From assembly GCF_900996245.1 (NCBI RefSeq), contig NZ_CAAJGK010000085.1:1-64000 (forward strand): a stretch of DNA of 64,000 nt, in the 5' to 3' direction. The stretch is from Paraburkholderia sp. BCC1886 (GTDB taxonomy: Bacteria; Pseudomonadota; Gammaproteobacteria; Burkholderiales; Burkholderiaceae). Below the pieces are notes generated by a model that saw only the letters and a program-made list of their open reading frames with translations, searched no databases and was not told the origin of the DNA. This document shows positions 36,897 to 45,271 of this stretch, one piece after another (the first letter of the stretch is position 1; every line of letters starts with the position of its first letter). Position numbers and translations under genes: made by a program.

Positions 36897-37937
36897 ATGG
36901 CTGTCTTCACCGCTGTTACCGAACCCCAACTTGCTGAATGGTTACGCCATTACGATCTCGGCGACGTCGTCGAGTTTCGCGGCATTCCATCGGGCATTGA
37001 AAACAGCAACTTCTTTCTGACGACGACGCGCGGCGAATACGTCCTCACGATTTTCGAAAAGCTGACGGCCGAACAATTGCCGTTCTATCTCGATCTGATG
37101 CGGCATCTTGCGGCGCACAGCGTGCCCGTGCCCGATCCGATGCCACGCGCCGACGGCTCGCTGTTCGGCATGCTGCACGGCAAGCCCGCCGCCATTGTCA
37201 CGAAGCTCGAAGGCGCCCCCGAGCTGGCGCCCAAGGTCGAGCACTGCGTCGAGGTCGGGCACATGCTCGCGCGTCTGCATCTGGCCGGGCGCGGTTACAC
37301 GCGTCATCAGCCGAATCTGCGCAGCTTGCCGTGGTGGCAGGAAACCGTGCCGACCGTCCTGCCGTTTCTCGAAGGCGCGCAACGCGAGCTGCTCTCGTCC
37401 GAACTCGCGCATCAAACCGCGTTCTTCGCCAGCGCCGATTACGCCGCGTTGCCCGAAGGCCCGTGCCATGCCGACCTGTTCCGCGACAACGCGCTGTTCG
37501 CGCATGCGGCGCCGGAGTCGGGTCACGCGGTCAGGCTGGGCGGTTTCTTCGACTTCTATTTCGCCGGTTGCGACAAGTGGTTGTTCGACGTTGCCGTCAC
37601 GGTGAACGACTGGTGTGTCGATCTCGTGACCGGCCGGCTCGACCTCGCGCGAACCGATGCGTTGCTGCGCGCGTATCAGTCCGTACGGCCGTTTACCGTC
37701 GAAGAGGCCCGCCACTGGGGCGACATGCTGCGGGCCGGCGCTTACCGCTTCTGGGTCTCGCGCCTGTATGATTTTTATCTGCCGCGCGCGGCCGAATTGC
37801 TCAAACCGCACGATCCCGGTCATTTCGAACGCATTCTGCGCGAACGTTTGTCCGGCGTTCCTCTCCCAGACGCGCCAGGCACTGCAGACGCGTCTGGCAC
37901 CTCAGGCATTTCAGGCACCCAACCCTCATGCAACTGA
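36897..37937 (+). CDS. thrB: Homoserine kinase, APH-fold type (ThrB2)
   Basis: This 346-residue enzyme phosphorylates homoserine in threonine synthesis. It belongs to the aminoglycoside-phosphotransferase-like type, distinct from the GHMP kinase of E. coli. Motifs are RGIPSGIENSNFFLTTTRGE, VLTIFEKL, the catalytic loop GPCHADLFRDNALF (HxD...N) and FFDFYFAGCDKWLFDVAV. The last 30 or so residues are a Ser/Gly/Thr-rich tail absent from most relatives. Its end overlaps the start of the next membrane-protein gene by 10 bases. Confidence 0.95.
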   Translation: MAVFTAVTEPQLAEWLRHYDLGDVVEFRGIPSGIENSNFFLTTTRGEYVLTIFEKLTAEQLPFYLDLMRHLAAHSVPVPDPMPRADGSLFGMLHGKPAAIVTKLEGAPELAPKVEHCVEVGHMLARLHLAGRGYTRHQPNLRSLPWWQETVPTVLPFLEGAQRELLSSELAHQTAFFASADYAALPEGPCHADLFRDNALFAHAAPESGHAVRLGGFFDFYFAGCDKWLFDVAVTVNDWCVDLVTGRLDLARTDALLRAYQSVRPFTVEEARHWGDMLRAGAYRFWVSRLYDFYLPRAAELLKPHDPGHFERILRERLSGVPLPDAPGTADASGTSGISGTQPSCN

Positions 37938-38734
37938 TCGAAGTCCCCGCGAAAACCGGTTACGTCTGGTTCCGGCAGGGAATCTGGCTGTTCCGCAAGA
38001 ATCCGCTCGCGTTTCTGACGCTGTTTTTCACCTATCTGCTGGTGATGACACTGATGTCGCAAATCCCGGTGATCGGCGGCGTGTTGCCGCTGGTCTTCAT
38101 TCCGGGCGTCGCGGTCGGCTTCATGGCCGCGTGCCGCAACACGATCGCGGGCAAGCCGGTATTTCCCACTCTGCTCGTGGACGGCTTTCACTCCTATGGT
38201 CCGGGGGCCACGAAACGTCTGCTGGTGCTGGGCATTATCTATGTCGTCGCGATGGCGCTGGTGCTGGCCGGCTCGGCGCTCGCCGACGGCGGCATGCTGC
38301 TGAAGGTCATGCTCGGCACCGCGACCATGGACCAGGATGCAATCGCCAACAGCAACATCCCGTTCGGGGTGATGGCCGCGCTTGCGTTCTACATTCCCGT
38401 CGCGATGATTTTCTGGTTCGCGCCGATTCTCGTCGCGTGGCACGATGTGCCGCCGGTCAAGGCGATGTTTTTCAGCGTCGTCAGTTGCTGGCGCAATCGC
38501 GGCGCGTTCATCGTGTTCGCCGCGTTGTGGTTCGCGGTGGCAATGGTCGTATCGCTCGGTTTTTCCACGATCATGCAGGCAATGGGCGCAGGCGATTTCG
38601 CGTTCGCCGTGTTGATGCCCGCTACGATGATCGTCACGACCATGCTGTACTGCTCGTTTTACGCGACGTATCGCGGCTGTTTCGGCGTGCAGACGCCGGA
38701 AGCGCCGGATCTGCCGACGACGCCCGCGGCCTGA
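37928..38734 (+). CDS. BPSS1780-family integral membrane protein
   Basis: This 268-residue protein has about six hydrophobic segments, including FLTLFFTYLLVMTLMSQIPV, LLVLGIIYVVAMALVLAGSA and MVVSLGFSTIMQAMG. Short conserved stretches PGVAVGFMAACRNTIAGKP and FWFAPILVAWHDVPPVKAMF are typical of the group named after B. pseudomallei BPSS1780. The function is unknown. It overlaps thrB by 10 bases and is probably translated by coupling. Confidence 0.85.
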   Translation: MQLIEVPAKTGYVWFRQGIWLFRKNPLAFLTLFFTYLLVMTLMSQIPVIGGVLPLVFIPGVAVGFMAACRNTIAGKPVFPTLLVDGFHSYGPGATKRLLVLGIIYVVAMALVLAGSALADGGMLLKVMLGTATMDQDAIANSNIPFGVMAALAFYIPVAMIFWFAPILVAWHDVPPVKAMFFSVVSCWRNRGAFIVFAALWFAVAMVVSLGFSTIMQAMGAGDFAFAVLMPATMIVTTMLYCSFYATYRGCFGVQTPEAPDLPTTPAA

Positions 38735-38846
38735 TAGCGGACCGGCATAGTCCCGCTATAGCCACCGCCCGACCTGCGACACGCTGATTCGGGCACAATG
38801 ATTCGTGCGCAATCTATTCGCACGCTATTTTTGGTCGGGAGGCATC

Positions 38847-39311
38847 ATGGCCCAGCGCCCCGCTTCATCCGCTTCGCTCCCTTTGACGCTCGACGAGCAA
38901 CTCTGCTTCGCGCTCTATTCGACGTCGCTCGCGATGACGAAGGCCTACAAGCCGTTGCTCGATAAACTCGGGCTGACCTATCCGCAGTATCTGGCCATGC
39001 TGGTCTTGTGGGAAGCCGACGATGTCACCGTCAAGGACATGGCGGCGCGACTTAACCTCGACTCGGCGACGGTCACACCGCTCCTCAAACGCCTGGAGAT
39101 GCAAGGCTTGCTCGAACGCGTACGCGGCACCGAGGACGAACGGCTCGTCTTTATCCGGCTCACTCAAGCCGGCTCTGCGCTCAAGCGCCAGGCTCGCGAG
39201 CTGCCGGGCGAAATTCTCTGCGCGACCCAGCAGACGCCGGAGTTCCTGGTGCGTCTGCGTAACGATCTGACGCGACTGCGAACCACGCTCAACGATTTCA
39301 TGGAGCAGTAA
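38847..39311 (+). CDS. ohrR: MarR-family organic peroxide sensor OhrR
   Basis: This 154-residue repressor senses organic hydroperoxides through a cysteine. LDEQLCFALYSTSLAM places the reactive C20 where OhrR proteins have it. A second cysteine, C125 in GEILCATQQ, marks the two-cysteine type that forms an intersubunit disulfide. The winged helix-turn-helix has LNLDSATVTPLLKRLEMQGL. The ATG at 38847 is preceded by GGGAGG; an upstream start is less likely. ohr follows 184 bases downstream with an inverted repeat between. Confidence 0.94.
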   Translation: MAQRPASSASLPLTLDEQLCFALYSTSLAMTKAYKPLLDKLGLTYPQYLAMLVLWEADDVTVKDMAARLNLDSATVTPLLKRLEMQGLLERVRGTEDERLVFIRLTQAGSALKRQARELPGEILCATQQTPEFLVRLRNDLTRLRTTLNDFMEQ

Positions 39312-39354
39312 ACACGCGTCTTCGACAACGCTATGTCGCGTGGCTATCGTAACG

Positions 39355-39388
39355 ATTTGCAAATTCATTTGCACGCTAATGATTAGCG
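39355..39388. promoter_or_regulatory. Probable OhrR operator region upstream of ohr
   Basis: ATTTGCA occurs twice as a direct repeat (39355-39361 and 39367-39373). Directly after it is CGCTAAT-G-ATTAGCG (39374-39388), a perfect 15-base inverted repeat. The A/T-rich palindrome about 110 bases before ohr is the best candidate for OhrR binding and for the promoter. Confidence 0.5.
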
Positions 39389-39495
39389 CGATATCTTACT
39401 CGCATGCCGCTTCGATAGAGCGCCGCCTTAGACGGCCGGCGAACCGATAGCGGCAAGCATGCACATCCTGATAACCCAGCTAAAGGAGCCGCACC

Positions 39496-39915
39496 ATGAA
39501 CATTCTCTACAAGGCAAGCGCAACGAGCACCGGTGGCCGCGATGGTCGTGCCGTGTCGTCGGACAATGCGCTGGACGTGAAGTTGGCCGCACCGCGTGAA
39601 CTGGGTGGCAACGGCGCAGCGGGGACGAACCCGGAACAACTGTTTGCCGCCGGTTATTCGGCGTGTTTCCTGAGCGCCATGAAATTCGTCGCCGGCCAGC
39701 GTAAGCAGGCCTTGCCGGCCGACACGCAAGTCACCGCCGAAGTGGGCATCGGCCCGAACGACGCGGGCGGGTTCGCGCTAGACATCGATCTTCGCGTGAC
39801 GCTACCGGGCTTCGCCGCCGACGCGGCCAGGGAACTGGTCGATGCAGCGCATCAGGTTTGCCCGTACTCGAATGCGACGCGCAACAACGTCGACGTGCGC
39901 CTGGAAGTGGCTTGA
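39496..39915 (+). CDS. ohr: Organic hydroperoxide resistance protein (Ohr), copy 2
   Basis: This 139-residue Ohr has catalytic C57 (GYSACFLSAM) and C122 (HQVCPYSNAT) plus NPEQLFAAGY. AAAGGAG lies seven bases before the ATG. Unlike copy 1 at 5989, it is paired with its standard regulator OhrR just upstream. The two copies are clearly homologous but diverge through the central region (for example GQRKQALPAD here against MRDKISIPAD there). A strong terminator follows. Confidence 0.97.
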   Translation: MNILYKASATSTGGRDGRAVSSDNALDVKLAAPRELGGNGAAGTNPEQLFAAGYSACFLSAMKFVAGQRKQALPADTQVTAEVGIGPNDAGGFALDIDLRVTLPGFAADAARELVDAAHQVCPYSNATRNNVDVRLEVA

Positions 39916-39970
39916 GCAACGTTGCAGCGTGATATGACGCGGCGATGCGCGTGAACCTCGCATCGCCGTG

Positions 39971-40012
39971 AAAAAAGCGCCCGCCTTTTCTACGAGAAAG
40001 GCCGGGCGCTTT
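39971..40012. terminator. Terminator between ohr and the TPR protein gene
   Basis: AGCGCCCG (39976-39983) pairs with CGGGCGCT (40003-40010), extended inside by CCTTT/AAAGG. Six A precede it, giving a T run for the minus strand, and TTTG follows on the plus strand. A second perfect stem, GGCGATGCG/CGCATCGCC (39941-39967), lies just before it. Confidence 0.8.
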
Positions 40013-40013
40013 G

Positions 40014-41561
40014 TCATTGGCGGAGGGGTGCGGTTTGCAGATCGGCAATAACGTGTTGCAACACGTCGCTCCACTCGCCGCGCCGCTGCTGCGTGATGAC
40101 ACGTAAGCCCGGATACCAGGGACTATCGTCGCGCCCACGCAACCAGCGCCAGCAACCGGCGAAACGGTTCAGCAGCCAGACCGGCTTGCCCATCGCGGCG
40201 GCGAGATGCGCGACCGACGTATCCACGGAAACGACCAGGTCCAGATTCGCGATCAGCGCGGCGGTGTCCGCGAAATCGGCGACGTCGTCCATCCAGTCGA
40301 TCAGGCCCGCTGTGTTGTTCGCGTCGGCGCGCTTGGAGTGGTCGTCCGCCTTCTGCAAGCTGACCCAACGCACGTGATCGAGCGCCAGCAGCGGCGTAAT
40401 CTGCGCGGAAACGAGGCTGCGCGCGGTGTCCGCACTCCAGCCTGTGTTACCGCCTGCCCAGACGATGCCGGCACGCGGCAAGTCCGCGTCCGGCAGACGA
40501 GCGAAACGCTCGCGCCACGACGCGACGAGAGCCGGATCGGCATGGAGATACGGGGTGTGCGATGGAATCGTGTCGAGCCGGGTACCGAAGGCCATCGGCA
40601 GGGACAACAACGGGCTGTACCAGTCCCATTCCGTCGGATCGTCAGGCCATGCATCGAGCAGCACGATGTCGGGCCAGCGCGACGAAAACGACTGTTCGAA
40701 CAGTCGCCTGAGCGGAGGTGGGCAGACAAAGCCAACTTGTGAAAACCGCTCGAGCGCCATCGGCAGGTAGCGCGCGAACTGCAGACTGTCGCCGAAGCCT
40801 TGTTCATGCACGACGAGCAGACGCCGGGGTTTTTCTGCACTGGACGCGCTCTGCGGCGTTACGCTGCCGCCGGTCCACTGCGGCAGCGGCAGTCTCGGGC
40901 GATCGTGACGCGGCTGGTCGATCGCCATCCTCACGCCAGCCCAGCGATCTTCGAAGTAAGGCCACGCCTCTTCGTAGCGACCCAGCGCCAGCAGGACGTG
41001 ACCAAGATTGCTGCGTGCTTCGACGTTCTGCGGATCGAGATGGACAGCGTGCCGGTAATGCGACTCGGCGCCCTGCAGATCGTCCAGCGCCTTCAGCACG
41101 GTGCCCATGTTGTTGCACGCCGCCGAGTGGTCGGGCGTGAGTTCGAGCGTGCGCCGATAGCAAGCGGCGGCATCTTCGAGACGGTCCTGCAACTGGAGCG
41201 CGAGCCCGAGGTTGTAATTCAGCACGTCGAACCCGGGATTCAACGCCAGCCCGCATCGCGCACTCTTCACAGCGTCGATGAAGCGACGCGACCTCGTCTG
41301 AACGACGCACAAGCTGTTGTAGAAAACGGCAGTGGCCTCGACTTCGATTGCCCGCTCGATCCACGCCGCGGCCGAGTCGGCGTCGTTCAGCGCGAATGCC
41401 ACTAACCCGCGCAGATGCAAGCCTTCGGCATGATCCGGGTTGAGCGCGAAGACGTTCGCCAACGCGTCGCTCGCGGCCTCGAAGTGGCCCGACTGATAGG
41501 CGTCGAGCGCCCGCGCGTAATGGGCGAGGCTTGGGTCTGTGGACAAGGAAGTGGTAGGCAT
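40014..41561 (-). CDS. TPR-repeat protein with glycosyltransferase-9-like C-terminal domain
   Basis: This 515-residue protein has about six TPR units in its N-terminal half (for example AAACYRRTLELTPDHSAACN and LGHVLLALGRYEEAWPYFED). The C-terminal half contains LLVVHEQGFGDSLQFARYLP, RAGIVWAGGNTGWSADTARS and NLDLVVSVDTSVAHLAAAMG, which resemble family 9 (heptosyltransferase-like) glycosyltransferases. Such fusions occur near flagellin or surface-protein genes, but none is nearby here, so its acceptor is unknown. The ATG at 41561 is preferred; a longer frame adds 53 residues without family character. It is divergent from the photolyase gene. Confidence 0.8.
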   Translation of the reverse strand: MPTTSLSTDPSLAHYARALDAYQSGHFEAASDALANVFALNPDHAEGLHLRGLVAFALNDADSAAAWIERAIEVEATAVFYNSLCVVQTRSRRFIDAVKSARCGLALNPGFDVLNYNLGLALQLQDRLEDAAACYRRTLELTPDHSAACNNMGTVLKALDDLQGAESHYRHAVHLDPQNVEARSNLGHVLLALGRYEEAWPYFEDRWAGVRMAIDQPRHDRPRLPLPQWTGGSVTPQSASSAEKPRRLLVVHEQGFGDSLQFARYLPMALERFSQVGFVCPPPLRRLFEQSFSSRWPDIVLLDAWPDDPTEWDWYSPLLSLPMAFGTRLDTIPSHTPYLHADPALVASWRERFARLPDADLPRAGIVWAGGNTGWSADTARSLVSAQITPLLALDHVRWVSLQKADDHSKRADANNTAGLIDWMDDVADFADTAALIANLDLVVSVDTSVAHLAAAMGKPVWLLNRFAGCWRWLRGRDDSPWYPGLRVITQQRRGEWSDVLQHVIADLQTAPLRQ

Positions 41562-41783
41562 GACAGGCGAAATTCCGGTGATCTGCTCGAGAAAGCGGCA
41601 GCGGCGGATTATGAACCACCGTTGTCGAGGCTCATCCCAGAAAGGCACGACGATTGCGACACGCGATTCGAGCCTCATTCCCGCACAACGGCCTCGACGG
41701 TTTATGCTAGCGGGCCGCACCCATCACGCTACGCGCACCGCGAACCGACAGCAGCGGCCCGCGCTTCTCACTCCACGATCCCG

Positions 41784-43283
41784 ATGACACGCGTCCGACG
41801 CCTGAACGACTCCTTCGATACCGGCCTTGTCTGGTTCCGCCGCGATCTGCGCAGCGCCGACCACGCCGCGCTTTACTACGCGCTCAAGCATTGCGAGCGT
41901 GTCTGGTGCATGTTCGTGTTCGACACGACCATTCTGCAACCGCTAGTCGATACGTGGCAGGCGAGGCATCCCGATACGGAGCCGCAAGATCGCCGCATCG
42001 AGTTCATTCTGGCGTCGCTCGGCCAGCTCGACGAGGCATTGCGCGCGAAGGGCGGCGGTCTGATCGTGCTGTACGGCGATCCCGCGGATCTGGTGCCGAA
42101 GCTTGCCGCGGAACTCGGCGTCGAAGCCGTGTTCGTCAATCACGACTACGAGCCGGTGGCAATCGCCCGCGACGAGGCCGTGCGGGAACAACTGAGCGAC
42201 GCGTCGCGCCAGATGCTGACGTTCAAGGACCAGGTGATTTTCGAGCGCGACGAAGTGCTGACCGGCCAGAACAAGCCGTTCACGGTGTTCACGCCGTACA
42301 AGAACGCGTGGCTCAAGCAACTGAACGCGTTCGACCTGAAGCCTTATCCCGTCGATACGTATGCGAAACATCTGGCCGCCGTGCCGCGCAAACTCGACCG
42401 CAAACTGCCCACGCTGAAGCAACTCGGCTTTGCGCCGAGCAACCTCGCCGAGCTCGAATTGCCCACTGGGATGAGCGGTGCGCAGCAGCTGCTCGACGAC
42501 TTCAAGACCCGTATCGACAGTTACGCCGATCGCCGCGATTTTCCCGCGGCGAAAGGGCCGAGCTATCTGTCTTTCCACCTGCGCTTCGGCACCGTGTCGA
42601 TCCGCACGCTCGCCCGGCTCGCCCACGAGATGTCGCTACAACCGGACGGTAAAGGGTCGTCGACGTGGCTCTCGGAGCTGATCTGGCGGGACTTCTATTT
42701 CATGATTTTGTCGCATCATCCGCGACTGGCGAGCGGCGCGTCGTTCAAGGAAGAGTACGACCGCCTGCGCTGGGAGCGCGGCTCGCACGCCGACGAAGCG
42801 TTTGCCGCCTGGTGCGACGGGCGCACGGGCTATCCGCTGGTCGATGCCGCCATGCTGCAACTGAATCGCACGGGCTACATGCACAACCGTCTGCGGATGG
42901 TGACCGCGAGCTTTCTGGTGAAGGATCTGGGCGTGGACTGGCGGCTCGGCGAGCGCTACTTCGCCGAGCAGCTGAACGACTTCGATTTCTCGGCGAACAA
43001 TGGCGGCTGGCAATGGGCGGCATCGACGGGATGCGACGCGCAGCCGTACTTCCGGATTTTCAATCCGGTGACGCAATCGGAGAAATTCGATGCAGAGGGC
43101 CGCTTCATCAAGCGATATTTGCCGCAACTCGCCAAAGTGCCGGCGAAATGGATTCACGCGCCATGGCAGGCGGGAGCGGAGCGGCTTGCGGAATTCGACG
43201 TGGTGCTAGGAAAAGACTATCCCGCGCCGATCGTCGATCACGCCGAAGCACGGCAGCGCACGCTAGCCCGTTTCGGCAAGTAA
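41784..43283 (+). CDS. phrB: Deoxyribodipyrimidine photolyase (class I CPD)
   Basis: This 499-residue light-driven repair enzyme splits cyclobutane pyrimidine dimers. The N-terminal antenna domain has LVWFRRDLRSADHAALYYAL and FTVFTPYKNAW. The C-terminal FAD domain has LSFHLRFGTVSIR, WLSELIWRDFYFMIL, TGYPLVDAAMLQLNRTGYMH, NRLRMVTASFLVKDL and DFSANNGGWQWAASTGCDAQ. All core regions are complete. The ATG at 41784 is the sensible start; the frame extends upstream over the neighbouring divergent gene. Confidence 0.96.
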   Translation: MTRVRRLNDSFDTGLVWFRRDLRSADHAALYYALKHCERVWCMFVFDTTILQPLVDTWQARHPDTEPQDRRIEFILASLGQLDEALRAKGGGLIVLYGDPADLVPKLAAELGVEAVFVNHDYEPVAIARDEAVREQLSDASRQMLTFKDQVIFERDEVLTGQNKPFTVFTPYKNAWLKQLNAFDLKPYPVDTYAKHLAAVPRKLDRKLPTLKQLGFAPSNLAELELPTGMSGAQQLLDDFKTRIDSYADRRDFPAAKGPSYLSFHLRFGTVSIRTLARLAHEMSLQPDGKGSSTWLSELIWRDFYFMILSHHPRLASGASFKEEYDRLRWERGSHADEAFAAWCDGRTGYPLVDAAMLQLNRTGYMHNRLRMVTASFLVKDLGVDWRLGERYFAEQLNDFDFSANNGGWQWAASTGCDAQPYFRIFNPVTQSEKFDAEGRFIKRYLPQLAKVPAKWIHAPWQAGAERLAEFDVVLGKDYPAPIVDHAEARQRTLARFGK

Positions 43284-43398
43284 GAACACGCTAGATGTGA
43301 TTTGCGCAGATTGCGCGGAGAGTCGAAAGGGGGGCGTTCGTCGCGTTGAAACTCGCTAGCTGCGCTAGCTGGCGACCGGAGCGCCCGACCCGGACGAC

Positions 43399-43584
43399 TT
43401 AATACTGACCCATTTCGCCCATCCAGGACGGCTGGCGATTACGTGCCGAGCTGTCCAGTTTGCGCATACGGAATTCGAGGTCGTAAAGGTCCGTGGCTTC
43501 GGCCAGGAAGGCGTCGGCACGTTCTTTTGCGAGTTGATCGGGGGATTTGGTGAGAAACAGGAACAGGCGGCTAAGCAGGTACAT
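43399..43584 (-). CDS. Small DUF3563 protein
   Basis: This 61-residue protein (MYLLSRLFLFLTKSPDQLAK start) has a short hydrophobic N-terminus and ends with a charged helix and ARNRQPSWMGEMGQY. It resembles DUF3563, a family of small proteins common in Burkholderiales with no known role. The ATG at 43584 has GAGG six bases upstream; a TTG 15 bases earlier is less likely. A strong promoter lies about 50 bases upstream, so the gene is probably well expressed. phrB converges on it with 115 bases between and no clear terminator. Confidence 0.8.
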   Translation of the reverse strand: MYLLSRLFLFLTKSPDQLAKERADAFLAEATDLYDLEFRMRKLDSSARNRQPSWMGEMGQY

Positions 43585-43634
43585 GGTCGGCCTCGGCAAT
43601 GAGATTAGGCGTTAACTCCTAAGGGATAACCCGC

Positions 43635-43663
43635 ATTATAGGGAAAACCCTAGTCGCCGCCAA
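43635..43663 (-). promoter_or_regulatory. Strong sigma-70 promoter of the DUF3563 gene
   Basis: On the minus strand, TTGGCG (43663-43658) and TATAAT (43640-43635) are separated by 17 bases. The predicted start is near 43628, giving a leader of about 44 bases before the ATG at 43584. Confidence 0.75.
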
Positions 43664-43689
43664 CTCATTTCAAAAATGTCTTTTGCCGT

Positions 43690-44883
43690 TTATCTTCCGC
43701 CGGAAGAAGCCTCTGCCATGGCGTTTTCCGCGATACGACCGGTGCCCGTGCGCCGCTGGTGCTTGAAAAATTCCCAGATCATTGCGCTGGCGTCGGGTCC
43801 GGTGGCCGAGTGAAACGGCACCGCTTCGTCGCCACCGCTCCACGCATGAGCGAGCCCTTGTACGCGGCACAGGCGCACTACCCGGCGTCCGCCACGCACG
43901 TAATCGCGCGTTACCACGCCATTCTTACGATCTTCCCGCATTTCGCCGGATTTCCGGACGCTGTTTTCGTCGACAATTCGGTTGAGTCGGAGAAACTGCA
44001 TGGCCAGTTGCTCGGAATTGACCGGGGCGACCACCTGATCGGAGTCGCCATGCAGGATGATGGCCGGCATACCGGGATAGCGGGCGACATCCACACTGTC
44101 GTCGATCAGCGCCGCCGGCTCACGCCGGGCGCCGCGCCGCATCACGTCCATGGCGGTAATGCCCGAGCGGGCTTCGCCGAAAGCCGGGCCCGAGTGCATG
44201 GCTACTGCGGCGAAATGCTCCGGATAGGTGACGGCCAGCAAAGCCGTTAACCCGGCGCCCGCGGAAATACCCGCGGCGTATACGCGCTCAGCGTCGAAAC
44301 CGTGCTGAGCCACTAGCGCGTCCACCAGAGACACCACCGCGCGAGCTTCCGCGCCACCGGCGCTTTCGCTCGTGTCGTACCAGTGCCAGCAGCGATGCGA
44401 GTGCACATGCTTCGACTGCTCGGGATAAACGACGGCGAAGCCGAAGCGGTCCGCCAGCACGTTCATTCGCGAGCCTTCGGCGAATTCGTCGATGGATTGG
44501 GTGCAGCCGTGCAGCATGACCACGAGCGGCATGGTTTCGAACTCGTGCCCCGCCGGAATGTACAGCCCGTACTGCAGATGGTTGACCAACCGCCCGGGCG
44601 CCGCCGGCGCCGAGTGGAACGAACGGGTCCACGCACCGCTTGCCCAGGCGGAAGCGCGCGGGCGCACCCGAGATTCGCGCAGCGTGCGCGGCGCTTCCCG
44701 TTTGACTGGCGTACGCAGCGCGGCAGTCGGCTTGATTGGACGGACCTTGGCCGAAACCTTTTTGGCTGCGGGCCGCGCCGGACGTGTAGTCGCGCGCTTA
44801 ACGGTTGCCTGCGTCTGCTCCGTCTGGATGACGAGCAGCCGCTTCAAACCGCGCAGCCAGATTTTCGAGAGACTTTTTGCCAT
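43690..44883 (-). CDS. PHB depolymerase family esterase (LpqC/short-chain PHA depolymerase-like)
   Basis: This 397-residue hydrolase has the oxyanion motif VVMLHGCTQS, typical of the PHB-depolymerase family, and the lipase box AGISAGAGLTA (nucleophile serine). IILHGDSDQVV supplies the likely aspartate and LAHAWSGG the histidine. The first 90 or so residues are Lys/Arg/Ala-rich low complexity (VKRATTRPARPAAKKVSAKV) with no signal peptide, so the enzyme may stay in the cell, perhaps associated with granules or nucleic acid. The ATG at 44883 is preferred over an upstream frame. A perfect TTGTGCA-A-TGCACAA palindrome lies 55 bases upstream. Confidence 0.88.
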   Translation of the reverse strand: MAKSLSKIWLRGLKRLLVIQTEQTQATVKRATTRPARPAAKKVSAKVRPIKPTAALRTPVKREAPRTLRESRVRPRASAWASGAWTRSFHSAPAAPGRLVNHLQYGLYIPAGHEFETMPLVVMLHGCTQSIDEFAEGSRMNVLADRFGFAVVYPEQSKHVHSHRCWHWYDTSESAGGAEARAVVSLVDALVAQHGFDAERVYAAGISAGAGLTALLAVTYPEHFAAVAMHSGPAFGEARSGITAMDVMRRGARREPAALIDDSVDVARYPGMPAIILHGDSDQVVAPVNSEQLAMQFLRLNRIVDENSVRKSGEMREDRKNGVVTRDYVRGGRRVVRLCRVQGLAHAWSGGDEAVPFHSATGPDASAMIWEFFKHQRRTGTGRIAENAMAEASSGGR

Positions 44884-45271
44884 CGGCGAATAACCTCGCA
44901 AAAAGGGACAGGGCCCGTTCATCCGAACGGCATTTTGTTGTGCAATGCACAATAACACCATTCCCCGTGCGATGCTGGAGGCCGGACCCGCACTTTCGCG
45001 CCGAAATTTCCGCTTGATGAACCCAACGGTCGGCCATCGATAGCGTCACCGAAGGACCTTGTTCGCCAGCCCACGTCCGGGCACAGATAGCTTGGTCGTC
45101 GGCCAACCTCGCCGGCGCAGCCCGTCTATACTGGCGAGGAATTTATTGGCGTGCGAGCCTGAGCCGGTCAATTTGCGGCAGACGCAGGTGTCGAGCGCGC
45201 GCCAGCACCAGCAACCAGGCAGCACCCGTTTATCCACCCAATCCTATGCGGCCCCCGGTCGCACTTCAGCC
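44884..45271. other. 388-base divergent gap (esterase / PAP2 gene)
   Basis: No gene is supported. The only clear element is the 15-base palindrome at 44938-44952 near the esterase. The half nearer to the PAP2 gene shows neither a convincing -35/-10 pair nor a good ribosome site before 45272. The short open frames in it have no recognisable protein character. Confidence 0.5.
44938..44952. promoter_or_regulatory. Perfect 15-base palindrome upstream of the esterase, probable operator
   Basis: TTGTGCA-A-TGCACAA lies 55-70 bases upstream of the esterase start. Paired TGCA half-sites occur in operators of PhaR, the regulator of polyhydroxybutyrate granule genes. The adjacent gene is of the PHB depolymerase family, so PhaR is a reasonable guess, but the sequence alone does not prove it. 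Confidence 0.5.

Noticed and set aside
43284..43398. CTAGCTGCGCTAGCT region between phrB and the DUF3563 gene as a terminator
   Set aside because: The repeat is short and lacks a T run. Converging transcripts may end elsewhere or by Rho.
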